This document shows, in pieces, positions 17,231-25,771 of a stretch of DNA of 64,000 nt; position 1 is the first letter of the stretch; each line of letters opens with the position of its first letter. The notes under the pieces were generated by a model. That model was given only the letters and a program-made list of their open reading frames with translations, made no database searches and was not told the origin of the DNA. The stretch covers positions 1 to 64,000 of the forward strand of contig JAFGSK010000054.1 in NCBI GenBank assembly GCA_016934635.1. Reading direction: 5' to 3'. The position numbers and the translations under genes are program-made. This DNA is from Caldifarciminota bacterium (GTDB lineage: Bacteria; Hydrothermota; Tepidihabitantia; B3-TA06).

Positions 17231-18217
17231 CTACTCAACGTCCTCCTCCACTTCTCTTGCCACCTTTATCTTATTTTCAAGTAGCTTCTTGAGCTCCCTG
17301 TCAAAAAGTTCCATTGGATGATAGCCGCGAAGAACAACCAGGTGATTCATAGCTATCACTTCACAGATCATAGCAAGGTTTCGACCTGGTAGGACCGGTA
17401 TCGTAAGAAGAGGTATGTCAACACCAAGTATATTACGGGTAGCACGCTCCAACCCCAGCCTGTCGACAACCATCCCTTTTTCCCACCGTTTGAGTTCAAC
17501 TACAACTTCCACACGCTTCAGTAGTCGGATAGAACGGATGCCGAATATGGAATAGAGGTTTATGATGCCCAGCCCCCGTATCTCTACGTGATGCTGGAAG
17601 GCAGGTCGCTTTTCTGCGGCTTCTCCCATGAGGAGGGACCTGCGTTTCCAGATGCGAATCAGATCATCGGCCACCAGTCTGTGCCCACGCTCTACCAGGT
17701 CAAGTGCTGTTTCGCTTTTACCTATTCCTGATTTCCCTACGATGAGAAGACCTATGCCGTAAACGTCGACCAAGGTACCATGGGTAAAGGTTTCCGGAGC
17801 CAGACGTAATTCCAAATAATCGGACACGAAATGGATGAAGTCGTTAGTGGATAGGCGGGAAACCATCAAAGGTATTCCCGCCTTATTCAGTTCTTCCCTA
17901 AGTTCTAAAGGTGTTTTAGTGCCTTTAGTAATTACAAAACAGGGAGGGTTTAACTTCAAGACTTTTTTTACAGCTAGGCGTCTGGCCGGAGGGTCGAAGG
18001 TTTTAAGAAATGCCATCTCAGTTCCACCAAGAACCTGTAACCGATCGGAGGGAAAATCCCCGGTGAAGCCGGACAAGGCCAGTCCAGGACGGTGTATGTC
18101 CATAGAGGAAATAAAGCATTTCTCCATACCTCCTTCTCCGGCAACCATCTTCAATTTAAACTCCTGGTTGCGTTCGAGAAAAAGCTGGGATACCGAGATT
18201 TTCTTGGATTCATTCAT
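17231..18217 (-). CDS. hprK: HPr kinase/phosphorylase
   Basis: The 328-residue protein has an N-terminal HprK domain (about 1-125) and a C-terminal kinase domain with the Walker A motif GKSGIGKSE and the signature EIRGLGIINL, which contacts substrate HPr. It phosphorylates and dephosphorylates HPr on Ser, linking carbon or PTS-like state to control. The start is set at ATG 18217, just after the hibernation factor stop. A GTG at 18250 is in frame but lies inside the upstream gene. Being directly downstream of an HPF gene resembles the rpoN-hpf-ptsN-hprK arrangement of other Gram-negatives. No PTS gene is in the window. Confidence 0.9.
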   Translation of the reverse strand: MNESKKISVSQLFLERNQEFKLKMVAGEGGMEKCFISSMDIHRPGLALSGFTGDFPSDRLQVLGGTEMAFLKTFDPPARRLAVKKVLKLNPPCFVITKGTKTPLELREELNKAGIPLMVSRLSTNDFIHFVSDYLELRLAPETFTHGTLVDVYGIGLLIVGKSGIGKSETALDLVERGHRLVADDLIRIWKRRSLLMGEAAEKRPAFQHHVEIRGLGIINLYSIFGIRSIRLLKRVEVVVELKRWEKGMVVDRLGLERATRNILGVDIPLLTIPVLPGRNLAMICEVIAMNHLVVLRGYHPMELFDRELKKLLENKIKVAREVEEDVE

Positions 18218-18227
18218 GGATGCGATC

Positions 18228-18563
18228 TCAACCTGTGGCTTCGCGCTCACCGGTTTTGGGTGACCGGCGATGTTTATCCTTGGCTCGATGTTTGCCTTCG
18301 AAGCGCTCCATCTGGCGAACCAACTTATCGGTCAAGTCGTGTACCGCTTTTTTGAAGGTTTCTGCCTTGACTCTGGTTGATATTTTATCGTGTTTAAGAT
18401 GGAGGATCCCCTCGGCCCATGCACTGTTATTTTCAGGGTAGAGGATTAACTCGGAATCAACTATATGAACGGCGTAGCGCTCAAGCTTGGCCATTTTCTT
18501 TCGAATGTAGTTTTTTAATTGCGGTGAGATTTCGATGTGGCGTCCTGTGAGCCTTATACTCAT
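18228..18563 (-). CDS. hpf: ribosome hibernation promoting factor (short type)
   Basis: The 111-residue protein of the HPF/RaiA family begins MSIRLTGRHIEISPQL and has the beta-alpha-beta-beta-beta-alpha fold pattern with basic helices (KAVHDLTDKLVRQMERF) and a Lys/Arg-rich tail. It binds the 30S decoding region in resting cells. The ATG at 18563 has a perfect AAAGGAGGT upstream; an in-frame extension further upstream has none. The C-terminus is short, so the long-HPF dimerisation domain is absent. Confidence 0.88.
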   Translation of the reverse strand: MSIRLTGRHIEISPQLKNYIRKKMAKLERYAVHIVDSELILYPENNSAWAEGILHLKHDKISTRVKAETFKKAVHDLTDKLVRQMERFEGKHRAKDKHRRSPKTGEREATG

Positions 18564-18592
18564 AGTGGACCTCCTTTGTGTCTTAGCATGTA

Positions 18593-18620
18593 AGACTAGT
18601 GAGCAAATGCTGAATGTCAA
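18593..18620 (-). promoter_or_regulatory. promoter of hpf-hprK
   Basis: On the minus strand TTGACA (18620-18615) is perfect. The -10 candidate TAGTCT (18598-18593, 16 bp spacer) is weak, which may indicate activation or growth-phase control. Confidence 0.45.
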
Positions 18621-18763
18621 GGTCTGTTACTATGAATTGATTAGCACTTCTTCCTCGACTAGTTGTGGTTTAGGGCTTCAAGTCTGTTCAGGAAATCCTT
18701 AGAAAGATCCAACATGTTTCGCATATCCTGCTATCGATCTCCGATCCGCGAAGTTTGCAAAGG

Positions 18764-18791
18764 TTGCAGAGCCTTGAGTAAATCGTATAGT
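18764..18791 (+). promoter_or_regulatory. promoter of GNAT gene, leaderless geometry
   Basis: TTGCAG (18764-18769), 16 bp, TATAGT (18786-18791). The ATG begins 5 nt later with no ribosome site. Confidence 0.6.
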
Positions 18792-18796
18792 AAATC

Positions 18797-19417
18797 ATGT
18801 CGGAATCCGTAATTCTCAGACCTGCCCGACCTGAAGATGCAACCAAGGCAGCCGAACTTATCTACACGACTGGTCCCAAATCCTTTAATCTGGCCTTTGG
18901 GTCATACGACAGGGCAATCGCTTTGATACGCAGGATGTTCGCCGAACAAGATACCATAATGAGTTTCAATCAAGCGACGGTGGCAGAGTTTGAAGGACAA
19001 ACTGTGGGCGTACTGGTCCTTCTTGATCGCAAGATCGAGCGCCGAACCCAGGCTAGAACCGGAGTCGAATTATTAAAGCTATCAGGACCGTTGTTCATTC
19101 TCTTCAGGTTTCCCGTCTACTTGCGTCAGGGAAGGCTGATCCTGCCGATACCTCCGGATACCCTTTTCATTGCAGATGTAGCGGTTTCTGCCAATTTCCA
19201 GGGTAAAGGGATTGGAAGGCTGCTCATGAAACATGCCGAGTCCGTCGCCGTACAAAAAGACTACACATCTTTGTGCCTTGATGTAGCCAAAGATAATTTT
19301 CCCGCAATAAGCTTATACAAAAGACTGGGTTACATTCGCATATTCGAGGCAACAGATCCGTGGTTTAATATGCGGTTCGGGCTTTCCGGGTTCCAGCGGA
19401 TGAGCAAGCGAATATAA
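18797..19417 (+). CDS. GNAT-family N-acetyltransferase
   Basis: The 206-residue protein starts with the family pattern ILRPARPEDATKAAELIY. It carries the acetyl-CoA binding motif A near 135-150 (VSANFQGKGIGRLLM, with Q/R-x-x-G-x-G/A) followed by DVAKDNFPAISLYKRLGY, the usual motif B. The substrate is unknown; the family acetylates small amines, peptides or proteins. An insert of about 40 residues with a hydrophobic stretch (KLSGPLFILFRFP) near 95 is longer than usual. The start is ATG 18797 in a leaderless promoter context. It stands alone between divergent hpf and the cysteate synthase-like gene. Confidence 0.85.
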   Translation: MSESVILRPARPEDATKAAELIYTTGPKSFNLAFGSYDRAIALIRRMFAEQDTIMSFNQATVAEFEGQTVGVLVLLDRKIERRTQARTGVELLKLSGPLFILFRFPVYLRQGRLILPIPPDTLFIADVAVSANFQGKGIGRLLMKHAESVAVQKDYTSLCLDVAKDNFPAISLYKRLGYIRIFEATDPWFNMRFGLSGFQRMSKRI

Positions 19418-19495
19418 CTTGCAGGCATTAATCAATGTTGGCAAAAAGTACATCGAGTAAACTTTTAACCTTATTGTAATTTTGCGCTTCAGAGG

Positions 19496-19524
19496 TTGAC
19501 AACCCTGTTTGAAATCGTTATTAT
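19496..19524 (+). promoter_or_regulatory. promoter of the sulfonolipid gene pair
   Basis: TTGACA (19496-19501) and TATTAT (19519-19524) with 17 bp between. The 5' leader before the enzyme gene is about 190 nt and holds a 32-codon ORF. Confidence 0.75.
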
Positions 19525-19598
19525 ATGTTCCCTGCAGGCATATTAACTATGACTTTGCTGTAGTTGTGGAGGCTGAGTAATAAACATCGAAGGCATGA

Positions 19599-19697
19599 AT
19601 GGTGGAAAAAGTTAAGGGATTAAGGCAAATGGTAAGAAGCGTCAAGAGGTTCAAGGCAGAAGGCAGGCTGCACGATTGGTTCCAAGATGAGTCGTAA
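19599..19697 (+). CDS. small basic peptide, 32 residues, in the leader
   Basis: ATG 19599 to TAA 19695-19697 encodes a helical, charged peptide (six Lys and five Arg; it ends HDWFQDES). GAAGG lies 5 nt upstream. It fills most of the leader between the promoter at 19496 and the cysteate synthase-like gene at 19720. No family is recognised. It could be a regulatory uORF or a small protein; only translation data would decide. Confidence 0.35.
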   Translation: MVEKVKGLRQMVRSVKRFKAEGRLHDWFQDES

Positions 19698-19719
19698 TGG
19701 AATATTTAAGGAGAAGCCG

Positions 19720-20997
19720 ATGAGTTTTAAGCCTACAACCTATACCTTGAAGTGTGTCCACTGCGGTAAGGTATATACTGAAGATAACCACCGGCTCGGC
19801 TGTGACGAAGATCATAAACCGGCTTTCGTTCGCGCTCAATACGGTTCGAGGCAACTTACTGTCCGTGAGGGTGCAGAAGGTATGTTCAGGTTCGGGGACT
19901 GGCTACCTCTGTGCAGACCCGTAAAAAACACCGGTTATCCTGTTGCCTACAAGAGTGAAGGACTCGCGGCCAGGCTAGGTCTTTCAGACCTGTGGATTTC
20001 CTTCTCAGGCTACTGGCCGGAGCGCGGGGCGGATATGAGGACCTGCACCTTCAAGGAACTCGAGGCTCCACCGGTGCTTTCCAGGTTCACCGACGATTCA
20101 AGGACCGTCGTTGTTGCATCTGCAGGAAACACTGCCCGAGCGTTCGCCGAGATATGCTCCGCCAACGATATACCACTTCTCCTCGTAGTTAACGAAGTCG
20201 GCTTTTCAAACCTCTGGTCAACTCGCCCTTTCTCCGAGAAGGTGAGGTTGGTTGGTGTCGTCGGAGGCGCCGATTATTTCGATGCTATTAGTTTATCCGG
20301 GATGATCGCCTCATTGCCTGGCTACGTTCCCGAGGGTGGGGCAAAGAACGTTGCGAGAAGGGACGGAATGGGGATCTCGGTTCTGGCTGCTGTGACCGAA
20401 GCTGGTCGTATCCCTGACCACTACTTTCAGGCGGTCGGTTCAGGTACGGGTGGTGTCTCCGCCTGGGAAGCTGTACAACGGTTGAGGGCCGACGGCCGTT
20501 TTGGGGACGTGAATATGAAATTGCATCTGGTGCAGAACCACCCTTTTACACCGATGACCGATGCCTGGACTCGCAGATCACGTAGTCTGCCCCAGATGAC
20601 CGACGACGAAGCCCGCAGCTTGATAGCCCAGATCAATGCTTTTGTGCTGTCCAATCGCAGGCCGCCCTATGCAGTAGTAGGAGGAGTATTTGATGCACTT
20701 ACCGAGACCGAAGGAGTCATGTACTCGGTTACAAACCAGGAAGCGGAATCCGCCGGCAAGCTGTTTGAAGACACCGAAGGCATCGATCTTACGCCCGCCG
20801 CAAAGGTGGCCGTGGCTTCTTTGAAGCAGGCGGTTGATAAAGGTCTTGTACAGGTCGATGACATGATTCTATTAAATATCACCGGTGGGGGAGAGAAAAG
20901 ACTTTTTTCGGAACATAAGATTAACTATCTTAAGCCTCACATTGAGGTTAAACGATCGGAGATTTCAGAAGAAACGGTGAAAAAAATATTCGCCTGA
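19720..20997 (+). CDS. cysteate synthase-like enzyme (threonine synthase family)
   Basis: The 425-residue PLP fold-type II enzyme matches the cysteate synthase branch better than ThrC, as I recall the methanogen sequences: YKSEGLAARLGLSDL then FSGYWPE near 78-101, TFKELEAPP with PLP Lys 112, SAGNT at 134-138, NVARRDGMG near 210-218, IPDHYFQAVGSGTGG with the phosphate loop at 240-245. It also has an N-terminal CxxC...C zinc-ribbon-like start. Cysteate synthase makes L-cysteate from O-phosphoserine and sulfite. The direct neighbour is a serine-palmitoyltransferase-like enzyme, so cysteate probably feeds a sulfonolipid. ATG 19720 has AAGGAG upstream. Substrate preference is inferred. Confidence 0.82.
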   Translation: MSFKPTTYTLKCVHCGKVYTEDNHRLGCDEDHKPAFVRAQYGSRQLTVREGAEGMFRFGDWLPLCRPVKNTGYPVAYKSEGLAARLGLSDLWISFSGYWPERGADMRTCTFKELEAPPVLSRFTDDSRTVVVASAGNTARAFAEICSANDIPLLLVVNEVGFSNLWSTRPFSEKVRLVGVVGGADYFDAISLSGMIASLPGYVPEGGAKNVARRDGMGISVLAAVTEAGRIPDHYFQAVGSGTGGVSAWEAVQRLRADGRFGDVNMKLHLVQNHPFTPMTDAWTRRSRSLPQMTDDEARSLIAQINAFVLSNRRPPYAVVGGVFDALTETEGVMYSVTNQEAESAGKLFEDTEGIDLTPAAKVAVASLKQAVDKGLVQVDDMILLNITGGGEKRLFSEHKINYLKPHIEVKRSEISEETVKKIFA

Positions 20998-21075
20998 AGG
21001 CGAAAGTCTGACTATTCGGCAAGTAGTCTAAAACCTCAGATTCTTTGAGCAGAGTTTTTGAAAGGAAACAAACGA

Positions 21076-22320
21076 ATGAAAGACCTTTTTGCAAAATGTA
21101 ACGAACCCGGCGGATACTTTTCACCTTTCCGTATGCAGCGGGATCGTTACTTTGCCATGCCGATTCTTGAAAGCCCTCCTGGACGGGAGATGCAGTTCCA
21201 GGGCAAGATGATGGTCCAGTGGGTTATCAACGACTACCTCGGCCTTACCGCCGTACCCGAAATCAAGGAAGCGGCAATTGAGGCCGCAAAACGCTGGGGG
21301 GTTTATTCACCCATGGGCGCACGCATACTGTCAGGTAACACGGAGTACCACGTAAAACTCGAGAAGATACTGGCCGAGCATGCGGACAAAGAAGACGCCG
21401 CGCTGTTCAACTACGGTTACATGGGCGTACAGGGAACCACACACGCCCTAATCGGCAAGGATGACGTGATCGTAATCGACAAGCTCTCCCACGCATCAAT
21501 GATGGATGCCGCTTTCGCCACCCGTCAGTTCATACCCTTCCGTCACAACGATCCTGAGAGTCTTGAGCGCGCTCTAAAGCGTGCCCAGCGCCTTCACGAA
21601 GGCGGAATAATGATAATGATAGAGGGTGTGTACGGCATGACCGGCGACATCGCCGATCTGCCGCCAATCGTAGAGCTTAAGAAAAAGTACGGGGCTCGCA
21701 TCTTTATGGACGACGCTCACGGTCACGGCACTATGGGTAAGGGCAGGGGCCTTGGATTTCACTTCGGTCTTCAGGACGAAATAGACATCTACTTCGGCAC
21801 CTTTGCCAAGGCCTTCGCCGCTATCGGCGGATTTTCAGCCGCGCCTGAACCGGTGTGCGAATACATACGCTTCAATGCCCGTTCACAGGTTTTCGCAAAA
21901 TCCTTGCCCCTGGTGGTTGTTTACACTATTATCAAGACCTTTGAGTATCTTAAGGCACATCCCGAACGCTACGAAAAGCTGTGGGAAAATACTCATAAGC
22001 TGCAAAACGGGCTGCAGGAGGCCGGTTTCAGCCTGGGCAAGACCGCCTCGCCCGTTACCCCGGTAATGGTTCCTGCCGAGGATTTCGAGACAGGGTTGAA
22101 GTTCCTACACAAGATGCGTGACGAGAAGCGCATCCTCATCTCAGGGGTGATGTATCCCGTTGTTCCTAAAGGCGTGTTCCTGGCCCGAATGATACCTACC
22201 GCGGCCCACACCGATGAGGACATCGAGGTTACCATCAAGGCGTTCAAGGAGGTTCGCGACGAACTAGGATTGAAGTGGGCTGAGAAGTTCGAGGAAAGAG
22301 GACATCACCACGCAATATAA
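21076..22320 (+). CDS. cysteate acyltransferase-like enzyme (serine palmitoyltransferase family)
   Basis: The 414-residue alpha-oxoamine synthase has MQFQGK near 39-44, NDYLGL near 52-57, the PLP-stacking His in DKLSHAS near 139, DDAHGHGTMG near 212-221 and TFAKAFAAIGG with PLP Lys 245. The sequence resembles the Bacteroidota serine palmitoyltransferase / cysteate-fatty-acyl transferase group rather than glycine C-acetyltransferase (Kbl). It would condense a fatty acyl-CoA or acyl-ACP with an amino acid. With the cysteate synthase-like gene 78 nt upstream, the probable product is 3-ketocapnine. ATG 21076 has AAAGGA upstream. A strong terminator follows. No ketoreductase partner lies nearby. 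Confidence 0.85.
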   Translation: MKDLFAKCNEPGGYFSPFRMQRDRYFAMPILESPPGREMQFQGKMMVQWVINDYLGLTAVPEIKEAAIEAAKRWGVYSPMGARILSGNTEYHVKLEKILAEHADKEDAALFNYGYMGVQGTTHALIGKDDVIVIDKLSHASMMDAAFATRQFIPFRHNDPESLERALKRAQRLHEGGIMIMIEGVYGMTGDIADLPPIVELKKKYGARIFMDDAHGHGTMGKGRGLGFHFGLQDEIDIYFGTFAKAFAAIGGFSAAPEPVCEYIRFNARSQVFAKSLPLVVVYTIIKTFEYLKAHPERYEKLWENTHKLQNGLQEAGFSLGKTASPVTPVMVPAEDFETGLKFLHKMRDEKRILISGVMYPVVPKGVFLARMIPTAAHTDEDIEVTIKAFKEVRDELGLKWAEKFEERGHHHAI

Positions 22321-22328
22321 AATTCACA

Positions 22329-22359
22329 CCCCACGGAAGCGCGTACCGCTTCCGTGGGG
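22329..22359 (+). terminator. terminator of the sulfonolipid gene pair
   Basis: A perfect 13 bp GC-rich stem (22329-22341 with 22347-22359, loop CGTAC) lies 9 nt after the stop codon. The T tract is poor, so it may also act as an mRNA 3' stabiliser. Confidence 0.6.
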
Positions 22360-22463
22360 ATCCTGAGAAACTTGCCCCACGATCTCGCTGCGCGATATCG
22401 CGGGGACCCCGGTAATGGTACTCCTTTTCGCCTTTGGCGAATAGATCGCAGGTTTTATAATGA

Positions 22464-22488
22464 AAGGCCGCCTTTTGGCGGCCTTCTT
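22464..22488. terminator. bidirectional terminator between convergent genes
   Basis: AAGGCCGCC and GGCGGCCTT pair perfectly (9 bp, loop TTTT). T-rich sequence follows on both strands, so it can stop both the plus-strand lipid operon and the minus-strand VOC gene. Between 22360 and 22463 there are further small GC palindromes but no gene. Confidence 0.7.
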
Positions 22489-22549
22489 CATCTTAATTCC
22501 GATCTTTTTGTGTATGTGGTGCTTGCGGCTCGGAGGGTTAAAAGGAGTA

Positions 22550-23707
22550 TTACTTATGGGGTCCGCACTGCGATCCCGTAGGGAGCGCTGTGGGGTGTTG
22601 TTCCTTATACCTTTTGTTGCGAAGCATCTTCATCATCCACTTGGGGAAGGGCTTGCCCGGCTTGCGCTTACGAAGATCGATTGAGAGCTTCTCCGTGACC
22701 TTGAGCCTGGTTGCCTCGGCAAGCTCGATCATTGTTCCGTCAGGGTCTTGAATGTAGGCAAAGAGAGCGGTGGAACCATGACCCATGTCAAAATCATCCG
22801 TGTTGGGTTCGAGTATCGGCTTGGCGCCCCTGGCAACCAGCTCATCGAAGGTTCCACGGATGTCGTTAACATCCAAGCATATCTCCATCTGGCCGATGTC
22901 GCCCCAGCGCCTGCCGTGGTAGATGTGAGGGCCCTTCCTGCCTTCCACCTCGACCAGTTCGATCCAGCCCCGATCAAGATAGAAGGAGTAGAATGAAGTG
23001 GACGGACGCGGATCATGAAGAAGAACCCTTCGCATGGGCCGGTCTCCGCCCGGGATGGCGGCAAGCACAGGATCGATGCCTTTCCAGTCGTATACAAACT
23101 CTTTGTATTCGAGGATATTGCGGTAGAAGACAAGCGAGCGCTCCATATCCGTAACCGCAATAGTCGGGAAGATGGCTCCGCCTACCCTTTGTCCGTCCTT
23201 ACGCAGGGAATATTTTATCTCGGGCACCTCGATGAGAAATAACAGTAAGGAATCCGGATCCGAGATCAGGGCTGCCTTCCACTCCGGTTTGGCCGTCCAA
23301 GAAAGAGGACCTGAAATTACCTTCTCAGGCGTGTCCTCGAAAAGCTCGAGAGCCAGATTTATATCAGGTACCTTCAAGGCGGATGCGCTCATGCCCGGGT
23401 CCCCCCAGCTCCAGTTTGAAGGAAAGGGCCGGGGTTCGGTGGAAAGGTACTGATAGAGTTCGAGTGTTGCGCCGCCCAGAAGATTGGCGGCAATCACAAC
23501 CTTCCGTTCGTAGTCTCCACCAACGACCGGTTCCATCCTGGAGGCATAACTCTGATTCAAACTCATGGGGACATCAAAGCCCAGCTTGCGGTAGAACGCC
23601 CACGATTTATCGCGATCAGCCACTCCAAACCCGTAATGCTGCATTGCAGTAATCAATTCTTCTCCTAATTTCTCGGTTACCAGTAGAACTCCTCGGTTCT
23701 TCTGCAC
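22550..23707 (-). CDS. tandem VOC (glyoxalase/dioxygenase superfamily) protein
   Basis: The 385-residue protein has two vicinal-oxygen-chelate modules, about residues 20-165 and 180-330, each with a VADRDKSWAFYRKLGF or VTDMERSLVFYRNIL entry. The second module ends with DPDGTMIELAE, the usual metal-ligand Glu region. A basic tail of about 45 residues follows. Such proteins include glyoxalases, extradiol dioxygenases and resistance proteins; the substrate is not deducible. GTG 23707 has GGGAGG 5 nt upstream and is preferred. It is convergent with the lipid operon and has no obvious functional tie. Confidence 0.75.
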   Translation of the reverse strand: MQKNRGVLLVTEKLGEELITAMQHYGFGVADRDKSWAFYRKLGFDVPMSLNQSYASRMEPVVGGDYERKVVIAANLLGGATLELYQYLSTEPRPFPSNWSWGDPGMSASALKVPDINLALELFEDTPEKVISGPLSWTAKPEWKAALISDPDSLLLFLIEVPEIKYSLRKDGQRVGGAIFPTIAVTDMERSLVFYRNILEYKEFVYDWKGIDPVLAAIPGGDRPMRRVLLHDPRPSTSFYSFYLDRGWIELVEVEGRKGPHIYHGRRWGDIGQMEICLDVNDIRGTFDELVARGAKPILEPNTDDFDMGHGSTALFAYIQDPDGTMIELAEATRLKVTEKLSIDLRKRKPGKPFPKWMMKMLRNKRYKEQHPTALPTGSQCGPHK

Positions 23708-23915
23708 CCGATCCTCCCACGATTCGAAATATTAGCCATTCGTATGGGGGTGTCAAGTTTGGTCAATCGGAGACTGAAAAAAACGAACGATTATTAGACC
23801 GACTTAAACGCCTTTATCCGACTATTTCCAGGATTTTTCCTGCAATCATTACTTCACGGAATATTCGCAGTTTAAACATAAGTATCTCTATTTGTGAAGG
23901 GGCAGACACTTAGGC

Positions 23916-23943
23916 TTGCTTTTAATCAGAACCCGGATATTAT
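23916..23943 (+). promoter_or_regulatory. promoter of mrp
   Basis: TTGCTT (23916-23921), 16 bp, TATTAT (23938-23943), then GGAAAGGAG before ATG 23980. Confidence 0.55.
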
Positions 23944-23979
23944 TCTAATTATAGTTCTGCTCCGGAAAGGAGATTCATA

Positions 23980-24804
23980 ATGATTCAATCACCTGAACAG
24001 CAGAAAAGACAGGAAGAACTTGACCGTAGACTCAAAGAGAATCTAGGGAGGATAAAGAAGAAGATATTCGTTCTGTCCAATAAAGGAGGAGTCGGAAAAA
24101 GCTTCGTGGCCACGTCCCTTGCCTTGACGGCAAGCGAAAAAGGTCTGAAGACCGGAATCCTGGATGCCGACATCCACGGACCCTCAATAGCCCATCTCTT
24201 GGGTTTCGCTGGCAAACCTTTGGGGGTAGACGATGATAACCTGATACATCCCATCCAGGTACGAAAGAATCTGGTCGCGGTGAGTACCGCTTCGCTGCTA
24301 CGCAGCCAGGACGATTCCGTTATCTGGAGAGGACCCTTGAAGATGGGATTACTCAAGCAGTTCCTGGCCGAGGTCGACTGGGGAGATCTCGACGTTTTAA
24401 TCGTCGATTCCCCACCGGGAACAGGCGACGAGCCCCTCTCCATTGCACAGCTCATTTCAGATATCACGGGAGCGATCGTCGTAACCTCGCCCCAGGACAT
24501 TGCCCTGCTGGATTCACGCAAGTGCGTTAATTTCTTGAACCAGCTCAAGGTACCTACGCTTGGAGTGATAGAAAACATGAGCGGCATGGTATGTCCCCAC
24601 TGCGGGAAGGCCATCGATCTGTTCAAGACCGGAGGCGGGAAAAAGGCGGCGGCAGACCTCTCTGTGCCTTTCCTTGGAGCGATACCCCTTGATCCGGAGA
24701 TCGTTAAGGCCTGTGATGAGGGTAAAGCTTATGTTCTCGAACATCCTGAAAGCGAGGCGGCCAAGATAATTGGGTTTATTATCGAAGAGGTTGAGAAGCT
24801 ATAG
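23980..24804 (+). CDS. mrp: Mrp/NBP35-family Fe-S cluster carrier ATPase
   Basis: The 274-residue protein has the deviant Walker A KGGVGKS at 35-41, DADIHGPS near 66-73, the switch region DSPPGTGDE and a CxxC (CPHC, about 205-208), which binds a bridging 4Fe-4S cluster in ApbC/Nbp35 dimers. It carries clusters to apo-enzymes. The N-terminal extension is short and has no MIP18/DUF59 domain. ATG 23980 has GGAAAGGAG upstream. It is followed by a metal-importer operon with its own promoter, so any link to metal supply is only positional. Confidence 0.92.
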   Translation: MIQSPEQQKRQEELDRRLKENLGRIKKKIFVLSNKGGVGKSFVATSLALTASEKGLKTGILDADIHGPSIAHLLGFAGKPLGVDDDNLIHPIQVRKNLVAVSTASLLRSQDDSVIWRGPLKMGLLKQFLAEVDWGDLDVLIVDSPPGTGDEPLSIAQLISDITGAIVVTSPQDIALLDSRKCVNFLNQLKVPTLGVIENMSGMVCPHCGKAIDLFKTGGGKKAAADLSVPFLGAIPLDPEIVKACDEGKAYVLEHPESEAAKIIGFIIEEVEKL

Positions 24805-24813
24805 GATCTAACC

Positions 24814-24841
24814 TTGACATGGGCTTCCTAAAATCTATGAT
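24814..24841 (+). promoter_or_regulatory. promoter of znuABC, leaderless geometry
   Basis: TTGACA (24814-24819), 16 bp, TATGAT (24836-24841). The ATG follows after exactly 6 nt and there is no ribosome site. No Zur or MntR palindrome is recognised. Confidence 0.75.
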
Positions 24842-24847
24842 ACAAGA

Positions 24848-25771
24848 ATGAGGCAGACTTCGAGGTTTGGATATAGGCTCTCTATGTATGTGGCACTGGG
24901 GCTGTTTTCGCTTTTTTCTCTGTCCTGCAAATCAAAGGAGGCAGGGGTGAATAATAAGGTCAAAGTGGTCACCACCATACCTCCTCTGGCCGATTTCTCA
25001 AGACAGATAGGAGGCTCACGAGTTGAAGTAACCAATCTTCTTTCGCCCGGGGCTTCGCCTCATACCTTTGAGCCTACACCCTCAGAGGCCATGGCGGCAG
25101 AGGAGGCGGATTTGATCGTACGTATAGGAGGAGACGTCGATCACTGGGTGGAAGGGCTTTTACCTGAAGGGATTCCGGTTATCGAGGCCGCTGAACTCGA
25201 AGGCATCGATCTGATCCTCGAAGATGACCATTTGGATAACGAGGGGCATCCCGGACGCCATGTCAGCCCCAATCCCCATATCTGGCTCGATCCCGTGTAC
25301 GCGAAGGTGATCTGCTCTGCAATCGCCGAAAAGCTTTCATGCATCGATCAAGAGGGGAGAAAGGCCTATGAAGAGAATCTTGCCCGCTACCAGGGAGAGT
25401 TGGATTCTTTGCATGCAAAGATCGAGAATTCCCTAGCCGACCTTGAGTCTCGGAAATACGTTTCCTTCCATCCTGCATGGATTTACTTCGCCTATCGATA
25501 TGACCTGGAACGAATAGCGGTTATCATGAAGTCGCCCGGCAAGGAACCTTCCCCAAGGAGTTTGAAAGAGGTGGTTGAAGAGATCGAGAATAACGGCGCC
25601 CGGATGATCTTTGCAGAGCCTCAGTTTTCGGCAAAAGCAGCCGAGGTCATCGCTTCCGAGGCAGGGGTGCCGGTGTTATTCCTTGACCCTGTGGGCAGGG
25701 AAGACGAAAGTTATATAGAACTCATGGAGCGCAACCTTGAGGTCTTCGTTGATGCCCTGGGGGGAAAGTGA
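24848..25771 (+). CDS. znuA: metal-binding lipoprotein of a Zn/Mn ABC importer
   Basis: The 307-residue cluster A-I solute-binding protein has a lipobox LSC with Cys 27. Metal ligands expected for the family are visible: His in GASPHTFEP, His in NPHIWLDP, His in SFHPAWIYF and Asp in FLDPVG. A short acidic/His loop (EDDHLDNEGHPGRH) near 120-135 is like the His-rich loop of ZnuA proteins, favouring zinc. The next two genes encode its ATPase and permease with overlapping stops and starts. Leaderless start at ATG 24848. Confidence 0.88.
   Translation: MRQTSRFGYRLSMYVALGLFSLFSLSCKSKEAGVNNKVKVVTTIPPLADFSRQIGGSRVEVTNLLSPGASPHTFEPTPSEAMAAEEADLIVRIGGDVDHWVEGLLPEGIPVIEAAELEGIDLILEDDHLDNEGHPGRHVSPNPHIWLDPVYAKVICSAIAEKLSCIDQEGRKAYEENLARYQGELDSLHAKIENSLADLESRKYVSFHPAWIYFAYRYDLERIAVIMKSPGKEPSPRSLKEVVEEIENNGARMIFAEPQFSAKAAEVIASEAGVPVLFLDPVGREDESYIELMERNLEVFVDALGGK

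Noticed and set aside
19720..20997. Plain threonine synthase annotation
   Set aside because: Several motif blocks read as cysteate synthase rather than ThrC, and the neighbour is not a threonine-pathway gene.
21076..22320. Glycine C-acetyltransferase (Kbl) annotation
   Set aside because: No threonine dehydrogenase is adjacent, and the wording fits the serine palmitoyltransferase / cysteate acyltransferase group better.
22360..22463. Possible small RNA or REP element downstream of the sulfonolipid operon
   Set aside because: Short GC palindromes are present but no promoter or consistent fold could be shown.
23985..24626. 213-codon minus-strand frame opposite mrp
   Set aside because: Shadow of a conserved ATPase; Ser-rich composition typical of antisense frames.
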